From assembly GCA_951799425.1 (NCBI GenBank), contig OX637394.1, positions 31,408,001-31,472,000 of the forward strand: a stretch of DNA of 64,000 nucleotides, written 5' to 3'. The DNA comes from Ilex aquifolium. Its lineage: Eukaryota > Streptophyta > Magnoliopsida > Aquifoliales > Aquifoliaceae. Within the stretch, counting starts at the first letter, position 1. Each line of letters starts with the position of its first letter. The notes beneath the pieces were generated by a model, which made no database searches, was not told the origin of the DNA, and worked only from the letters and a program-made list of their open reading frames with translations. Below are positions 32,997-43,424 of the stretch, one piece after another. The translations under genes and the position numbers were made by a program.

Positions 32997-35900
32997 TTGA
33001 TGTGCAGGATGGACGGGACACGGGGACGCGGACGTGGGCGTGGCCGTGGATGTCAAGCGAATCCACCACCACCACCACCTCCGGATGCCATGCAAGGCAT
33101 TTACCAATGCTTGAGGGAGCTCACCACTTTGGTACAAAACCAAAATGGTAACAACAACCACAATGGTGGAGCTCATCCTCTCGCTCAAGTACCGGGCAAT
33201 GAGAACGGAGACCGAAGGATGATAGCTCTTCGGGAATTCTTACGACAACGACCACCCAACTTCCAAGGGAGCTCCAATCCTTTGGAGGCGGATAGATGGA
33301 TCCGCCGAGGGAAGAAGATCTGTGACGGCATGGGAGTTGCCGAGGAGTTGAGAGTGGGTTTGGCGACCTACCTATTTGAGGGGGAGGCCGACTATTGGTG
33401 GGATGCCATAAAGAGGAGAAGGGACACCGACATACTCACTTGGGAAGAATTCGATCAACTTTTCCAAGATAAATATTTCCCTGAATCAGTCAGAGACCGA
33501 ATGAAGGCGGATTTTCTTGCATTACGACAAGGTGGTATGACCGTGGCTGAGTATGAGAGGCGGTTCGACGAGCTCTCCCGTTATGCTACGGGATTTATAT
33601 CTACTGAGGCCGACAGGGCCAAGCGCTTCGAGCAGGGTCTGAGGCCGGCTATTAGGGAGAAGTTGGTGGCTCTCAGGATCCGTGAATTTGGGGACTTGGT
33701 GGACAGAGCTGCACTGGTAGAGAGAGACATAGAGGATAGCCAGCGACGACAGGGCTTCTCGAGAGGAGGTCTGATACGGACGGGTGCTAGCACTAGTGGG
33801 GCACAGAGACCGACACCATACCGTCGCCCCGATCAGACAGGGGGACAGCGACTTTTGACAGCCCGAGGAGAGGGAGACACTCAGACTAGAGCCGATTTTA
33901 TCCCACGATCCTGCTTTGCATGCGGAGGTGTGGGACATCTTCGGATGCATTGCCCAATCTATCCACCTCAGCGGCCGATCCAGACCGCCAGACAGGTACC
34001 AGCAGCCCAACCACCACCACCGAGGCCTGCACCGCAGCGACCGATACAAGCTCACGCCCTCGGCGGCGCCAACCAAGGGCGAGTATTTGCTTTGACTCAG
34101 CCGGAGGAGGACATTGCCAACGCCGTTGTGGAAGGTATCGTCCTTATTTATAATTCTTGGGCCCGCATATTATTTGACCCCGGTGCAACACACTCATTTG
34201 TACGCACGACATACGCACTTGATTTGGGATTGAGTTTCGCGAAGTTAGAGCATGTTATGAATATTAGCTTGCCCACGGGAGAACGGTTAGACTCTAGCCG
34301 AGTCTGCAAGGATTGCGTGCTTCGCATTGGGGAGCACAAATTGATTGTGGATTTGATTGCTTTAGAGATAAAGGGGTATGATGTGATTTTCGGGATGAAC
34401 TTGTTGTCTGCTTTCCGGGCGGTAATGGATTGTTTCCGCAAGCGGATTACATTTCAGTTACCGGGAGGAGTCGTTTTTAGTTTTGTGAATAACCGAGATT
34501 CTTTCCATCCATTTCCTACTACGGGTAGTAGATTCTTAAAAGCGAAAGCGGGAAGTCAATTGAGTTTCTTAGCTAGCTTGATGGGAGATAACAAGGATAA
34601 ACTCCACACGGATGTGGTGTTAATTGTATCGGAGTTTTCAGATGTTTTTCCCGAGGAATTACCCGGATTACCGCCACATAGGGAAATTGAATTCAAGATC
34701 GATCTCTATCCGGGAACCGAACCCATATCTATTGCTCCCTACCGGATGGCACCTTTGGAGTTGAAGGAGCTAAGGAAGCAGTTGGATCATTTGTTGGCGA
34801 TTGGGTTTATCCGTCTAAGCACTTCACCCTGGGGAGCCCCGGTCTTCTTTGTGAAGAAAACGGATGAGACTCTACGGTTGTGCACGGATTACCGGAGGTT
34901 GAATCGGGTTACCGTGAAGAATAAGTATCCGTTGCCGAGAATTGATGACTTATTTGATCAGTTAAAGGGTTCAAAGTATTACTCCAAGATTGATCTTCGC
35001 ACGGGGTATCATCAGCTGCGGATTAAGGAGGAGGATATTCCTAAGACTGCTTTCCGTACCTGGTATGGTCATTTCGAGTATACGGTGATGCCGTTCGGAT
35101 TGACTAATGCCCCCGCAGCCTTCATGGACTTGATGCACAGAGTCTTCCGGCCTTACCTCGACCAATTTGTCATTGTGTTTATTGATGACATATTGGTTTA
35201 CTCACAGACCCAGGAGGAACATGCTCGTCATCTCTCTATGGTGCTACAAACATTGAGAGAACATAAGTTATATGCGAAGATGAGCAAGTGTGAGTTCTGG
35301 ATGAAGGAAGTGAAGTTCCTTGGCCATGTTGTGTCCGAGCAAGGAGTTGCGGTTGATCCCGCAAAGATTGAGGCCGTGATGAAATGGGAACCACCGAAGA
35401 ACGTAACGGAAGTCCGGAGTTTCTTGGGGTTAGCCGGCTATTATCGTAGGTTTGTGAAAGGGTTCTCCAAGCTTGGGATGCCGATGACTCGACTTACAAA
35501 GAAGGGGGAGAAATTTTTCTGGACTCCAGCGTGCGAACTAGCTTTTCGCACCTTGAAGGAGAAGTTGACGACGGCACCTATCCTCATTATTCCGAGTAGT
35601 GGGGAAGGCTATGATGTCTACATCGATGCTTCACTACGATGTTTGGGATGCGTTCTAATGCAAGGAGGGAAGGTAGTGGCTTATGGCTCGAGGCAACTCA
35701 AGGTGCATGAGCAGAATTATCCCACACACGACTTGGAGCTGGCCGCGGTGGTATTTGCTCTTAAGTTGTGGAGATGTTATTTATACGGGGAGAAATTTCA
35801 AGTGTTCTCGGACCATAAAAGCCTCAAGTATATCTTCACACAGAAAGACTTGAACCTCCGGCAGAGAAGGTGGATTGAGTACTTGGAAGATTATGAGTTC

Positions 35901-37517
35901 ACGCTCAACTACCATCCGGGGAAGGCCAATGTAGTTGCCGACGCTCTTAGCAGGAAGTCTCGGGGTGAAATCAATTCCCTTGCGGTAGGTAGGTGGAAAA
36001 TGGTGGATGCATTGGAGGAGTACGAGCTATGGGTGGATGGATCGGAGTATCAACCATATCTATTCAACCTTGTAGCTCAACCGACGCTTTTGCAACGGGT
36101 GGTGGAGTTACAATGCCTGGATTCAGAACTCGATTTGATTAGAGCCCGATTAGAGAATGGAGAAGCGATGGAAGGATGGTCTTGGAAGAATGGAGAGTTG
36201 AGATATGGGGAGAAGCTATGTGTCCCCAATGATTCGTCCCTAAAGGAGGAAATACTTGGGGAGTGTCATCGCTCCAAGTTTGCTATCCACCCCGGTAGCA
36301 CAAAGATGTATAGGGACATGAAGCGTCAATACTGGTGGAGGGGAATGAAGCGAGATGTGGCCAAGTATGTGGCCAAATGTACGGTGTGCCAGCAGGTGAA
36401 GATTGAGCACCAAAGGCCAGGAGGAGTCCTACAGTCTTTGCCTATCCCAGAGTGGAAGTGGGATCACATCACCATGGACTTCGTATCTGGCTTTCCACGG
36501 ACTTCACGAGGGCATAATGCCGTATGGGTCATCGTTTATAGACTCACCAAGTCCGCTCACTTCTTGGGTATGAAGACCACCGACACGTTAGAGACCCTGA
36601 GCAAGCTCTATATTCGCGAGATAGTGAGATTGCATGGATTTCCACTATCCATTGTGTCGGATCGTGATTCTCGTTTCGTAGCGCAATTTTGGCAAAGTCT
36701 TCAAAGAGCTATGGGGACAGAGTTGCACTTCAGCACCGTTTTTCATCCCCAAACGGATAGCCAATCCGAGAGGGTAATCCAGATTCTAGAAGACATGTTG
36801 CGGGCTTGTGTGTTGGACTTCACGGGAGGTTGGAGCGACCATTTGCCGTTGGTGGAATTTGCATACAACAACAGCTATCAGGAAAGTATTGGGATGGCAC
36901 CGTATGAAGCGTTGTATGGAAGACCATGCCGATCACCGACTTGTTGGTTAGAAGCCGGCGAGAGTAGTTTGTTGGGACCGGACATTGTTCGAGAAACTAC
37001 GGAGAAGATTCAACTCATCCGAGAGAGACTACGGACGGCGCAAAGTAGACAGAAAAGCTTTGCGGACCACAGAAGAAGACCCTTAGAATTCAAAGTGGGA
37101 GACTACGTGTTCCTCAAAGTGTCGCCCAAGAAAGGAGTATTGAGATTCGGCAAGAAGGGAAAATTAGCACCAAGATATACTGGGCCATTCGAGGTAATTA
37201 AAGTGGTGGGCAAAGCGGCGTATCAGTTGCGGTTACCAGCTCAGTTCTCTGGGGTGCATGACGTGTTCCACGTGTCGATGTTGAGAAAGTGTCAATCGGA
37301 TGCAACTCCAGTAGTGAACTTGGAGGAGATTGAAATCCAAGACGGAGCAACCTACGAAGAACAACCGGTAGAAATTATCGACACCAAGGAAAAAGTGCTT
37401 CGCAACAAAGTTATCAGATTGGTAAAGGTTTGGTGGCAACACCATGGAGTGGAGGAAGCTACATGGGAACCGGAGCAAGAAATGCGGGAGAGGTATCCAT
37501 ATTTGTTCGCTACTTGA
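32997..37517 (+). CDS. Element F Gag-Pol polyprotein (1506 aa)
   Basis: One open frame; the likely start is ATG 33006 ([10 protein letters not shown]), four codons inside. Gag (about 75-240) has [15 protein letters not shown] and [20 protein letters not shown]. The zinc knuckle [14 protein letters not shown] is at about 306. Protease at about 391 reads [10 protein letters not shown], Pro replacing the catalytic Ser/Thr. RT (about 590-760) has [21 protein letters not shown] and the F-I-D-D-I-L catalytic pair. RNase H (about 870-985) has [16 protein letters not shown] and [10 protein letters not shown]. Integrase has an HHCC zinc region, then D-D-E in [17 protein letters not shown] and QSERVIQ. 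The tail has [13 protein letters not shown] and [13 protein letters not shown], a chromodomain-like end. It makes and inserts cDNA from virus-like particles. Full length and open, but the D-P-G change probably blocks processing. Confidence 0.93.
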   Translation: MMCRMDGTRGRGRGRGRGCQANPPPPPPPDAMQGIYQCLRELTTLVQNQNGNNNHNGGAHPLAQVPGNENGDRRMIALREFLRQRPPNFQGSSNPLEADRWIRRGKKICDGMGVAEELRVGLATYLFEGEADYWWDAIKRRRDTDILTWEEFDQLFQDKYFPESVRDRMKADFLALRQGGMTVAEYERRFDELSRYATGFISTEADRAKRFEQGLRPAIREKLVALRIREFGDLVDRAALVERDIEDSQRRQGFSRGGLIRTGASTSGAQRPTPYRRPDQTGGQRLLTARGEGDTQTRADFIPRSCFACGGVGHLRMHCPIYPPQRPIQTARQVPAAQPPPPRPAPQRPIQAHALGGANQGRVFALTQPEEDIANAVVEGIVLIYNSWARILFDPGATHSFVRTTYALDLGLSFAKLEHVMNISLPTGERLDSSRVCKDCVLRIGEHKLIVDLIALEIKGYDVIFGMNLLSAFRAVMDCFRKRITFQLPGGVVFSFVNNRDSFHPFPTTGSRFLKAKAGSQLSFLASLMGDNKDKLHTDVVLIVSEFSDVFPEELPGLPPHREIEFKIDLYPGTEPISIAPYRMAPLELKELRKQLDHLLAIGFIRLSTSPWGAPVFFVKKTDETLRLCTDYRRLNRVTVKNKYPLPRIDDLFDQLKGSKYYSKIDLRTGYHQLRIKEEDIPKTAFRTWYGHFEYTVMPFGLTNAPAAFMDLMHRVFRPYLDQFVIVFIDDILVYSQTQEEHARHLSMVLQTLREHKLYAKMSKCEFWMKEVKFLGHVVSEQGVAVDPAKIEAVMKWEPPKNVTEVRSFLGLAGYYRRFVKGFSKLGMPMTRLTKKGEKFFWTPACELAFRTLKEKLTTAPILIIPSSGEGYDVYIDASLRCLGCVLMQGGKVVAYGSRQLKVHEQNYPTHDLELAAVVFALKLWRCYLYGEKFQVFSDHKSLKYIFTQKDLNLRQRRWIEYLEDYEFTLNYHPGKANVVADALSRKSRGEINSLAVGRWKMVDALEEYELWVDGSEYQPYLFNLVAQPTLLQRVVELQCLDSELDLIRARLENGEAMEGWSWKNGELRYGEKLCVPNDSSLKEEILGECHRSKFAIHPGSTKMYRDMKRQYWWRGMKRDVAKYVAKCTVCQQVKIEHQRPGGVLQSLPIPEWKWDHITMDFVSGFPRTSRGHNAVWVIVYRLTKSAHFLGMKTTDTLETLSKLYIREIVRLHGFPLSIVSDRDSRFVAQFWQSLQRAMGTELHFSTVFHPQTDSQSERVIQILEDMLRACVLDFTGGWSDHLPLVEFAYNNSYQESIGMAPYEALYGRPCRSPTCWLEAGESSLLGPDIVRETTEKIQLIRERLRTAQSRQKSFADHRRRPLEFKVGDYVFLKVSPKKGVLRFGKKGKLAPRYTGPFEVIKVVGKAAYQLRLPAQFSGVHDVFHVSMLRKCQSDATPVVNLEEIEIQDGATYEEQPVEIIDTKEKVLRNKVIRLVKVWWQHHGVEEATWEPEQEMRERYPYLFAT

Positions 37518-37543
37518 GGTAAGTTTCGAGGACGAAACTTTCC

Positions 37544-37557
37544 TTAAGGGGGGTGGA
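37544..37557 (+). promoter_or_regulatory. Polypurine tract of F
   Basis: TTAAGGGGGGTGGA just before the 3' LTR start at 37559; same as in element A. Confidence 0.85.
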
Positions 37558-38520
37558 TTGTAACACCCCGCAATTTTTTCTTTTATATATATATATATAG
37601 ATATATAATAAATAATTGTGGTAAAAATGTGGATATGTGTAGAAATATGTGTTGGAAAGGTTTGGGATGGATTTGGTTGGCTTAGGAATGGATTGGAAAT
37701 GAAAAATAAAGGAAGTAGGCAAATCTGGGATCAACTACCGGTAGTAACTACCGGTAGTCAAGTGTCCAGTGTACCCGAGCTACCTGTAGTCAATAGGTAG
37801 TCGAGTGTCCAGTGTACCCGAGCTACCGGTAGTCAACAGGTAGTCGAGTGCCAATGTACCCGAGCTACCGGTAGTCAAAATCAGCTACCGGTAGTCGCTG
37901 TAAAAATCAGACAATTTTAGTTCGCGAACAGCCGGTTTTTCCCCCACTATAAATACTTCTTGCCATCCCCTTAGCCTTTATTACACACCTTAAAACCCTA
38001 GAAAACATTAGAGAGAAAGAGGGGAAGAGAAAAACACAAGATCAAAGGTGAAAAACAAGGAATTTAAGGGTGATTCAAGATCCAAGCCCTAGATTTCCAA
38101 GAACATCAAGGTAGGGGTTTTCTCTCACTCACTTACATTGATGGCTAGGGTATTTATATATGTATGTTTTGGCTATCAATGGTATATATATATATGTTAT
38201 GGAATCATCCTCTCTTAGGCTTTTTGGCAAAGATTACATGTTTTGAACAAAGTTAGGGTTTAATACCCATGAAATCTTTTTTCTAGTTTTAAAACCCTAG
38301 TTGTTGGGAGAGTGATGTATTTCTTCTTAAATGCTTCTTTATTATGAACTTCAAAAACCGTAGTTGTTTGTGTTGGGTAGAAAAATGATGTTATTGTGAT
38401 CTCATGTATTTTCTTTGTTGGTTGGGGAATTGTTACATAATATATCTTGGGGATTTTGGAGAGATGCTTGTAAAATGATATAAATATTGGAATGGTATGC
38501 TTGGTTGGGTTGTTTGTGAT

Positions 38521-38980
38521 GCCTTGAGGGTGAGAGGTTCCTTATAAGGATGCTCATGCCAAGAGAGGAGAGTATGTGATTTCCCTCAAGAGGTTCCTTA
38601 TAAGGATGCTTGAGTTTGTGATGCCTTGAGGGTGAGAGGTTCCTTATAAGGATGCTCATGCCAAGAGAGGAGAGTATGTGATTTCCCTCAAGAGGTTCCT
38701 TATAAGGATGCTTGAGTTTGTGATGCCTTGAGGGTGAGAGGTTTCTTATAAGGATGCTCATGCCAAGAGAGGAGAGTATGTGATTTTCCTTAAGAGATTC
38801 CTTATAAGGATGCTTAAGAAACTAAGCCTTGAAGGTGAGAGGTTCCTTATAAGGATGTTCATGCCAAAAGAGGACAGTATGTGATTTTCCTCAAGAGGTT
38901 CCTTATAAAGATGCTTGAGTAACCAAGCCTTGAGGGTGAGAGGTTCCTTATAAAGATGCTCATGCCAAAAGAGGACAATA
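38521..38980 (+). repeat. 101-bp tandem array with CArG boxes, 3' LTR of F
   Basis: Same array as 31737-32195. Boxes at the third and last units carry point changes (TCTTATAAGG, CCTTATAAAG), so decay has begun after insertion. Confidence 0.9.
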
Positions 38981-39234
38981 TTATATAATGTGTGGGAAAT
39001 GGTTTATATTTTGAAAATGAATGTTTATTAGAATTGGTTATTATTGTTCATTTCTAGTACTATGGCTACTTAAACTTGAGATCAGTTGTAAAATGTCATT
39101 GTTTTACTGCAAAGATTATGTATGCTATTTGTGAAATGAGACCGGCCGTTTTAAATGCTTTTCTAAACCTTGTATGGGTTTGAGAGAATTTTTCTACAGA
39201 GCTTCGTGCTCACCCCTACTGCTAACATTTTTCA

Positions 39235-39327
39235 GATTACCCGCTTGAGGAGGACTTAAGGGTCGAGGAGCCCGCTACTTGGGAGACTCCACTTGACGGG
39301 AGTGTGGATCCCGAGGTGGACGCGTAG
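39235..39327 (+). other. Conserved 30-codon exon-like frame in LTR (copy 4, F 3' LTR)
   Basis: As in the 5' LTR of F except LEVDA there is PEVDA here, matching the other family members; TAG at 39325-39327. Confidence 0.5.
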
Positions 39328-39590
39328 AGCGACCTCCTTTCCTTTTTGTACTAGACTAGGATATTCATTTTGAACCTTGTAAAGTCTAGTTTTCTTTTGT
39401 AATTCCGCTGCGCTACATTATTGGATTTTTGGGATGTAAAGGCCAAAATGGGTCTATTCTTTTGGGATAATGCTGTAAATTTTATGGATGACTTTATGAA
39501 GTCTTATTTATTGATGGATTATTTTAGTGCTCTCATGATATGAATGTTTTAGAATGTAATACCGTCCAGGGTGTGTTTTGGGGCGTTACA

Positions 39591-40714
39591 TTGTGAACCT
39601 TGCCCTCGACCTCTACCCATGCTCTGGCCCATCTGGCCTGATTGCGGAATCCCCGCACGTGACGTAGTAGGGCCCTGTACGGCACTCTGTAACTGGTACT
39701 AGCTCCCCTGGCCCATGGTGGGGTAAGGATGAATAAAATGAGTCTGCGAGTGTCCCACCGATGATTGGGACTGAGATGTCCCTAAGCTCTGGGACAATCC
39801 CGCTTCATATGCCCCGGTTGATGGCAATGAAAACAATTCCTTTGGCTCGCCTGGTAGGAAGGCCTCTGATTTCTCCCGCCTTGGGAGGATTGACCCTGGC
39901 CTTGGCCTTGATAGCCACGGCCCTGTCCTTGTGGAGTAGAAGTCCTCTGCTTCTTCCCCGAACTAGAAGAAGATGATTGACCCTCCTTCTTTTTGTCCTT
40001 AGCACCCGCCTCCCGGATGCTTCGTGCGTCCTCAACCTCTCTCTCAATGGCAATAGCTGTCTCGACCATCAAGTCCAAGTCTTGCAGGAGAAGTCCCACA
40101 ATTTTACCCCGGATAGACAATTTCAGACCATCCTCAAACTTCCTCACCTTGACCATATCTGTGGCCATATAGTCGTCGGCAAAACGAGCTAATTCCGTGA
40201 ACTTAGCCACGTATTCCAACACTGTCATTGTCCCTTGTTTCAAATCTAGGAATTCCCGAACCTTTTCTTGCCGGACAGACGCCGGAAAATATTTGCCCAT
40301 GAAGAGCTCTTCGAACTCCTCCGATGTCATTGCCTCCAAATTCTTAGAGGCCTTTGCCCAATCCCACCACACTTGAGATTCTCTATCTAGCTGGAAAGTA
40401 GCTAGCATTACCTTAGTGGCATCGGAGGTGATCTCCATAGCCCCTAAGATCATGTCGACTTGTCGGAACCAATGGTCGGCCATCATCGGATCCGCCCCTC
40501 CCACAAAGGTCGGAGGCTTGTGTGCCTTGAACCTCTGGAGGTTACTAGAGCCTCCTTGGCCCACATTTGCACTAGCTTGTGCAATAGTAGCAACCGCTGC
40601 AATGGTCGCAGCCGCAGCACCAATAGCCTCCACGAAGGCTTGTTGGTCAAAGACCGGAGGTGGTTGGTTATTGTTCCACCCACCACCTCGTCGTCCTCTT
40701 CCTCTATATGCCAT
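39591..40714 (-). pseudogene. Element D: gag, cut by element F
   Basis: Intact 310-codon ORF 40714-39782 (MAYRGRGRRGGGWNNNQPPP start). It has the gag core ADHWFRQVDMILGAMEITSD, WWDWAKASKNLEAMTSEEFE, MGKYFPASVRQEKVREFLDL and MTVLEYVAKFTELARF (residues about 75-190). A Lys/Ser/Gln-Gly-rich RNA-binding stretch follows, then one zinc knuckle CFHCHQPGHMKRDC (about 295-308) and TGA at 39782. In relatives the frame runs on to protease. Here a further 190 bp of degraded linker reach the F insertion point (39595), and protease resumes at 28928. The Gag part could still be made. Confidence 0.85.
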
Positions 40715-41056
40715 CTACACACATGTAAGATAACAATAGAGCCTCACATAGTATCCCAAGATAGGGATCTAGTTCGTAACATTGAGATTTCTCTCCTTGT
40801 CTCACTAGTAGTGCATATGCCACCACTAGTAGACATTCACACATTGAACTATCCCGTTCATCCCTTTTTCCAGACTCCCAAGGTTATGTTTTCTAACCTT
40901 AGTGTTTCTCTTTCCATAAACATTCTACCATGCATATAATTCATATAACACGTAGCACATAACATGTAGCATAGTAAAGCACATAACATGGAATGCACAA
41001 TGAATGCAATGGACTAGACCCATGCCCATCAAGCCCTAGGTAATTCGTATACCTAT

Positions 41057-41068
41057 ACTCTGATACCA
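41057..41068 (-). promoter_or_regulatory. Primer-binding site of D (initiator tRNA-Met)
   Basis: Minus-strand TGGTATCAGAGT, one base off F's site, just inside the LTR end at 41072. Confidence 0.85.
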
Positions 41069-41146
41069 AGCTGTGACGCCCCAAAATCCGGGTGTCCGTA
41101 ATTAACCCATCCGAGTCCCAATATACCATCATTAGTACTCCATTAT

Positions 41147-43424
41147 TGTAACACCCCGCATTTTCTTTTATATATGCATATAGATATATAGATATAGCAA
41201 ATAATGGTTGTAAAGATGTGGATAGGGGTATTGAAGTGTGTTTGAACTTTGTAAATTTGAAAAGTAAAGATTTAAAATGTTAATGAAAATCATAGTTGAA
41301 ATTTAGTTTTAGTGAGTGAAAATATAAAATGTTAGGTCCTATAACTTGTATTAGATAGGTTTGGTGTATAAATATGTGTTGGAGAGGTTTGTGATGGATT
41401 TGGTTAGTTTTGGAATGGATTGGAAATGGAAAACAAAAGAAATAGGCAAAACTGGGTAAATGGTACCGGTACTGGGTACCGGTACCCCCGATTCCAGAAG
41501 GTTTCTTGTACCGGTACTGGGTACCGGTACTGAATGGTACCGGTACTGAGTACCGGAACTACCGAAACCAGACTGTTTATTTTAAAGTCGCGAATTTCGG
41601 CCTCTCTCTCTCTCCCTATAAATACTTAAGGCCGACTATTTGAGCCCCATTTCAGCCTTCTAAACCCTAGGCACTTTTGGAGAGAAAGAGAGGGAGAGAA
41701 GAACATCAAAGATAAGGAGAGATACACCATTTTAGAAGATTAAAACCCTAGATTTCTAAGATTTCACTTCTCTACTCATTCTCTTTTCTTCCATTCTTCA
41801 CCCACTCTCACCCAAATCTTTTGAAAACCCTAGGGAGAGGAGATTAAAAGGAAAAGAAAGGAAAGCAAGAAGGCCTTGAAGCTTGGGTATTTGGCTAAAA
41901 CTCTTGAGCGTTGAGGTAGGGGATTTCTTCCTATGTTCTTACATTGAGGCTAGGGCTAAATTATATGTATTCTTTTGGTTTAAAATCATATGTACTTGCT
42001 ATTAAATACATGATTCTTGTTCCTCTTGAAATAAATGCCATGTTTTGAACATTGTGATGGTTGGGTAACTATTAAATTTCTCTTTTTCATCTTCAAACCT
42101 TGGTTCTAAAGAGAAATGAACTTTTTCCTCTATTTTTCCTTGGTATTGCTTTCAAAACTTTAGTGTTTGATATTGTACACCAAAATGTTACTTATGATGA
42201 TCTCTTGCTCATTTTCTTCCATCATATTATGAAACATTATATTAGAAATTGTGGAATTTGGTAATTCCTTGAAATGTTGATGAATTGAGAATATGTTGGT
42301 TTCCTCAATTGTATGGTTGTTGTGAGGGCTTGGATTGCCTTCGAGAGATGCCGTAGAGTGTTAGAGGTTAGTCTACCCCAGTGGGGGTGAGATGGTTTCC
42401 TAGCACTTGTAGTGGGTTGTCATTTGGTAATGAAACCACTATCGTTCACTGGAGTTCGACCAAGGGATAGTATACTTTTCCTGGGAAGGGACTCGTCACT
42501 GCCATTGGGATGGTAGACGCCCTTTCCTAAAATGCTTGTGAATGTGAGTGTGATTGGTGGACTAGGTATAATCGTTGGGTAGATTCAGGAGAAGCAATCA
42601 ACATACATGGTACGGGGATGAATCAATATACATGAGATTATTATTATTGTTACGGAATGGTTTCCAACAAGTGCTTGTGGAGGTATGGGACTCCACAAGG
42701 ACCTGTTGGAAATGGTTATGGTGATAATTGTGACTGAGCTTTATGGTTCATTTAAATTATTGCGAACATTTAAACTTGAGATCTATTTAAAATATCCTGC
42801 TTTTCCTTCAAAATGGTATATATGCTATTTGTGAAAATGAGACCAACCGTTTTATATGCTTTTCTAAACCTTGTTTGAGTTTGGGAAGATTTTGCTACAG
42901 AGCTTCGTGCTCATCCCCTACAATTAATATTTTTCAGATTTGGCTTTAGAGGAGGAGCTCGGTGTGAATGAGCCGGGCCTTGGGGAAGCTTCCTTGGAGG
43001 GGTACCTAGATCCCGAATGGGACATCTAGAGATATAGCTTATTTTGTTCTAGACTAGGAGATTTATTTCTGAACAATGTAAAGTCTAGATTCTTTTGAAA
43101 CTCCGCTGCGATATATTCATGTAATTCTTTTGGGGAATGTAATTGCCATATCTGGCCTATTCTTTTGTGATAATGTTAAGGATAGTATAGATGGTAAATA
43201 GAAATTCTATTGTTATTGGATGGTTAAATGGACCCTGTGTGGTCAAGTTAATAGAATTACACAGGTTGTGATTTTTGGGTGGAGCTTCCTGTACAAAGGA
43301 AACTCTGCCCAAATTTTGTTAAAATTAAGAATGTTTCTTATTTGATGGATATATATTTAGTGCTCTCATGACATGAATGGTTTCATAGTGTAATGCCGTC
43401 CAGGGTGGTATTTGGGGTGTTACA
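41147..43424 (+). mobile_element. Solo LTR E (family 1) inside D's LTR
   Basis: 2278 bp, TGTAACACCCCGCATTTTC to TTTGGGGTGTTACA, flanked by ATTAT (41142-41146, 43425-43429). The other LTR of D has a single CATTATGG here. TATA box 41617-41624, GGTACCGGTAC palindromes 41461-41560, donor-like GAG|GTAGGGG near 41913, 30-codon frame 42937-43029. It is a distinct subfamily from F, since palindromes and leader differ and there is no CArG array. Confidence 0.95.
42937..43029 (+). other. Conserved 30-codon exon-like frame in LTR (copy 5, E)
   Basis: D-L-A-L-E-E-E-L-G-V-N-E-P-G-L-G-E-A-S-L then EGYLDPEWDI and TAG, right behind ATATTTTTCAG. Confidence 0.5.

Larger units (their letters stand above)
28929..39590 (+). 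mobile_element. Element F: complete family-1 chromovirus (Tekay/Del-like)
   Basis: Bounded by TGTAACACCCCGC...GCGTTACA and target duplications TTGTG (28924-28928, 39591-39595), inserted between gag zinc knuckle and protease of element D. Parts: 5' LTR 28929-32807 (including solo LTR G), primer site 32812-32823, one 1506-codon Gag-Pol frame, polypurine tract 37544-37557, 3' LTR 37559-39590. LTRs differ at only a few percent or less, apart from G. It is the most complete element in the window, but protease and other residues deviate, so it may not be autonomous. Confidence 0.95.
37559..39590 (+). mobile_element. Element F 3' LTR
   Basis: 2032 bp, TGTAACACCCCGC to GGGCGTTACA. TATA box 37948-37955. 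CArG array 38521-38980 (units at 38521, 38623, 38724, 38826, 38927; six perfect and three mutated boxes). 30-codon frame 39235-39327. Compared with the 5' LTR it lacks G and shows scattered single-base changes and one extra CTACCGGTAG copy. Confidence 0.95.

Noticed and set aside
33522-34076. Minus-strand 184-codon frame as a gene
   Set aside because: It is the shadow of the Gag region of F on the opposite strand.
40460-40939. Plus-strand 159-codon frame as a gene
   Set aside because: It is antisense to the N-terminus of D's gag and its leader; no independent support.
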